Below are positions 8,233-9,659 of a stretch of 9,659 bases of DNA, one piece after another (positions within the stretch are counted from its first letter, which is position 1; each line of letters opens with the position of its first letter). The notes under the pieces were generated by a model. The model did no database searches and was not told the origin of the DNA. It saw only the letters and a program-made list of their open reading frames with translations. A program made the position numbers and the translations under genes. Source of the DNA: Actinomycetes bacterium. Its GTDB lineage: Bacteria; Actinomycetota; Actinomycetes; Propionibacteriales; Propionibacteriaceae. The stretch is from positions 1 to 9,659 of the forward strand of contig JAEYNS010000007.1 of assembly GCA_023412435.1 (NCBI GenBank). Reading direction: 5' to 3'.

Positions 8233-8935
8233 CCGTCCGTCCACCCCGGCGCGGCTGGCCGACAGTGCCCGCCGGGCCCTGGCCCGGGGCTGGTACTGGG
8301 GCGCTGACTATCGTTACGCGATGCGCGCGCAGGGCCGCGGCTTCCTCACCCGGCAGGTGCCGGACGCCTACGCCCGCGGCGACCTGCCCCCCGTCGTCCT
8401 GATCGCCGGGGTGCTCGAGCCGTGGCCGCTGCTGCGTCCGGCGGCCGACCGGCTGAACGCCGTGGGCCATCCCGTCCACGTCATCCCGGAACTGGCGTAC
8501 AACGTGATCACGGTCGCCGAGGCATCCGAGTTGGCTCTGGGGGTCGTGGCCGCGCGTGGGTTGCGGGACGTCATCCTCGTGGCCCACAGCAAGGGCGGCC
8601 TGGTCGGCAAGCACATGCTCGCAGCGGACGCCGAGCGGCGGATCCGCCACCTGATCGCCCTCGCGACGCCGTTCGGCGGCTCGACCCTCGCCCGGCTGAT
8701 CCCCTCGCCGACGATCCGTGCGCTGCGTCCGGACGACGCGACGATCGTGGACCTCGCCTCCCGCCGTGAACTCAACGCACGCATCACGTCGATCTATCCC
8801 GCCTTCGACCCGCACATCCCTGGCGGGTCCCGTCTGGAGGGCGCCACCAACGTGGAGGTCGCGGCGATGGGTCACTTCCGCGTGCTCAGCGACCCCGAGG
8901 TGCTCGACGCGGTGGTCGAGGCGGCCGCCAGGTGA
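8219..8935 (+). CDS. Lipase/esterase-like alpha/beta hydrolase with AHSKGG elbow
   Basis: The 238-residue product starts at ATG 8219, inside the last codons of the upstream hydrolase. It is a compact, capless-looking alpha/beta hydrolase: PPVVLIAGVLEPW at 57-69 as first strand and oxyanion region, GHPVHVIPELAYN at 83-95, the nucleophile elbow VAHSKGGLVG at 121-130 with Ser124, ATPFGGS at 149-155, a candidate acid near Asp197, and His219 in AMGHFRVLSDPEV. The elbow is A-x-S-x-G instead of the common G-x-S-x-G; this AHSKGG form is seen in lipase-like actinobacterial proteins. No signal peptide is visible; the first 45 residues are helical and basic. The frame is open far upstream, but that part is the shadow of the first hydrolase. 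Substrate unknown. Confidence 0.85.
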   Translation: MPGADRPSTPARLADSARRALARGWYWGADYRYAMRAQGRGFLTRQVPDAYARGDLPPVVLIAGVLEPWPLLRPAADRLNAVGHPVHVIPELAYNVITVAEASELALGVVAARGLRDVILVAHSKGGLVGKHMLAADAERRIRHLIALATPFGGSTLARLIPSPTIRALRPDDATIVDLASRRELNARITSIYPAFDPHIPGGSRLEGATNVEVAAMGHFRVLSDPEVLDAVVEAAAR

Positions 8936-8940
8936 ATCAG

Positions 8941-8964
8941 CGGAGAATCTCGCGGATCTCTCCG
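8941..8964 (+). terminator. Possible weak terminator after the hydrolase pair
   Basis: CGGAGA (8941-8946) pairs with TCTCCG (8959-8964), extended by ATC/GAT with one bulged base and a TCGCG loop. It begins five bases after the stop of the second hydrolase. The stem is short and has no T tract. Confidence 0.4.
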
Positions 8965-8965
8965 A

Positions 8966-9659
8966 ATGAGCCAGATGGTTTCCCAGTGGGAGTCCGAGGT
9001 CGTCGCTAGCATCCATCCCAGGACGAGCAGCGGCGGGACTGCCACAGAGACACCCGGGTGGGGCATGGGCGACATGCAGTGGGACGGCTCGAGTTGGGTG
9101 CCCGTCGCGGCGGCGTCCGTCAGTGTCGACAGCATCCGCCAGTTGGACTGGCGCCAGTTCGTTCATCTCGTGGCAGAGGGCTACCGACGAGCCCGCCACG
9201 AGGTGATCGTCACGGGCGACCGCTCGGATGACGGTGTCGATCTTGTGGTGTCCCGCGCAGGCGGCAGATGGTTCGTCCAATGCAAGCATTGGCGTGCCTA
9301 TCGGGTCGACCGGGCGGTCGTGCGTGCGCTGTACGGGCGCGTGGCTGCCCATGGCGCGACCGGCGGTGTCCTGCTGACCTGTGGTGTGGTGGACGCCGAG
9401 ACCCAGGAGTTCGCAGACCGGGTGGGGGTGCAGTTGGTGGGTGCCAGCGCCATCAATGACCTCATCGTGGATGGAAAGCTGCCGGCGGCACCGGGGCGGC
9501 GGGCAAGGTCAGTCAAGGCCACCCCCGTGAATGACCCCTCCGTGGGGTACGCGCCGGCTCGTGTCGCGTCGTACGCGTCCCAGCACGAGGCGTGCAGTTC
9601 GCACCTCCGAGAACGTTCGCGCCCGCGGCGGAGGGGCCTCGTCGTAGGAGCCATCCTCC
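8966..9659 (+). CDS. Mrr-like restriction-endonuclease-fold protein, N-terminal part (cut by window end)
   Basis: The frame stays open from the preceding stop (8933-8935) to the window end. Counting from ATG 8966, the product has a polar start (1-30), a short Trp-rich module PGWGMGDMQWDGSSWVP (30-46), then an Mrr_cat-type nuclease domain at about 58-165: LDWRQFVHLVAEGYRRA with Glu71, SDDGVDLVV with Asp92, and FVQCKHW with Gln105 and Lys107, giving the PD-(D/E)xK pattern; GGVLLTCG and AETQEFADRVGVQLV follow as in the family. A polar linker leads to RSRPRRRGLVVGAIL at the edge, which looks like the start of a membrane helix. Such proteins are assumed to cut DNA; the target is unknown. The start is uncertain: ATG 8975, 9065 and 9074 are alternatives. 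Third-position GC bias (27 of 33 codons) across 8966-9064 and the continuous Trp-rich module favour an upstream start, although no good ribosome binding site is seen. Codon use is somewhat less GC-biased than in neighbours. Confidence 0.82.
   Translation, partial: MSQMVSQWESEVVASIHPRTSSGGTATETPGWGMGDMQWDGSSWVPVAAASVSVDSIRQLDWRQFVHLVAEGYRRARHEVIVTGDRSDDGVDLVVSRAGGRWFVQCKHWRAYRVDRAVVRALYGRVAAHGATGGVLLTCGVVDAETQEFADRVGVQLVGASAINDLIVDGKLPAAPGRRARSVKATPVNDPSVGYAPARVASYASQHEACSSHLRERSRPRRRGLVVGAIL
9007..9012 (+). promoter_or_regulatory. Possible -10 box near the nuclease gene
   Basis: TAGCAT fits TANNNT and is preceded by GGTCGTCGC, similar to the stretch before the -10 candidate at 7405. If used, transcription would start near 9019 and the nuclease would have to begin at ATG 9065 or 9074. 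This conflicts with an upstream start, so it is listed only as an alternative. Confidence 0.25.

Noticed and set aside
8210..9352. 380-codon minus-strand frame opposite the hydrolase and nuclease
   Set aside because: It shows shadow composition and spans two plus-strand genes with clear family motifs.
9298..9654. 118-codon minus-strand frame at the right edge
   Set aside because: It lies antisense to the nuclease domain, which has intact catalytic motifs on the plus strand.

Overview
The window is high-GC DNA with strongly GC-biased third codon positions, GTG and TTG starts, several tight gene junctions and TANNNT-type -10 boxes. Together with a HAIR operator (the HspR target, so far an actinobacterial hallmark) in front of clpB, this points to an actinomycete chromosome. 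The genus cannot be fixed from the sequence; a Propionibacteriaceae-like organism is only a guess. I see no rRNA, tRNA, insertion sequence, phage gene or CRISPR array.

Layout. (1) 1-202, minus strand: the N-terminus of a secreted Pro/Ala/Ser/Thr-rich protein, cut by the window edge and divergent from what follows. (2) 203-361: a divergent control region with a possible 19-codon leader ORF that has a very good ribosome binding site. (3) 362-1549: a polytopic GT87-type (PimE/MptC-like) polyprenyl-phosphate mannosyltransferase. (4) 1664-4385: a self-contained heat-shock unit, made of the HAIR operator, clpB (864 aa disaggregase) and a strong hairpin terminator. (5) 4386-4785: about 400 bp without a convincing gene, containing a perfect tandem 11-bp repeat and a hairpin upstream of the next operon. 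(6) 4786-7274: a complete polar amino acid ABC importer (lipoprotein binding protein, HisM/GlnP permease, GlnQ-type ATPase), closely packed and probably closed by a long imperfect hairpin. (7) 7417-8935: two overlapping alpha/beta-hydrolase genes, the first apparently leaderless, the second with an AHSKGG nucleophile elbow. (8) 8966 to the end: the N-terminal part of an Mrr-like (PD-(D/E)xK) nuclease-domain protein with a short Trp-rich N-terminal module and what may be the start of a membrane anchor, cut by the window edge.

Most of this is ordinary chromosomal housekeeping and transport. The parts worth a second look are the nuclease-domain protein at the right edge, the tandem-repeat operator candidate in front of the transporter, the leader ORF before the GT87 gene, and the two-hydrolase cassette. 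I do not see clear evidence of a new multi-gene system inside the window; if there is one, the best lead is the right edge, where the nuclease gene continues out of view.
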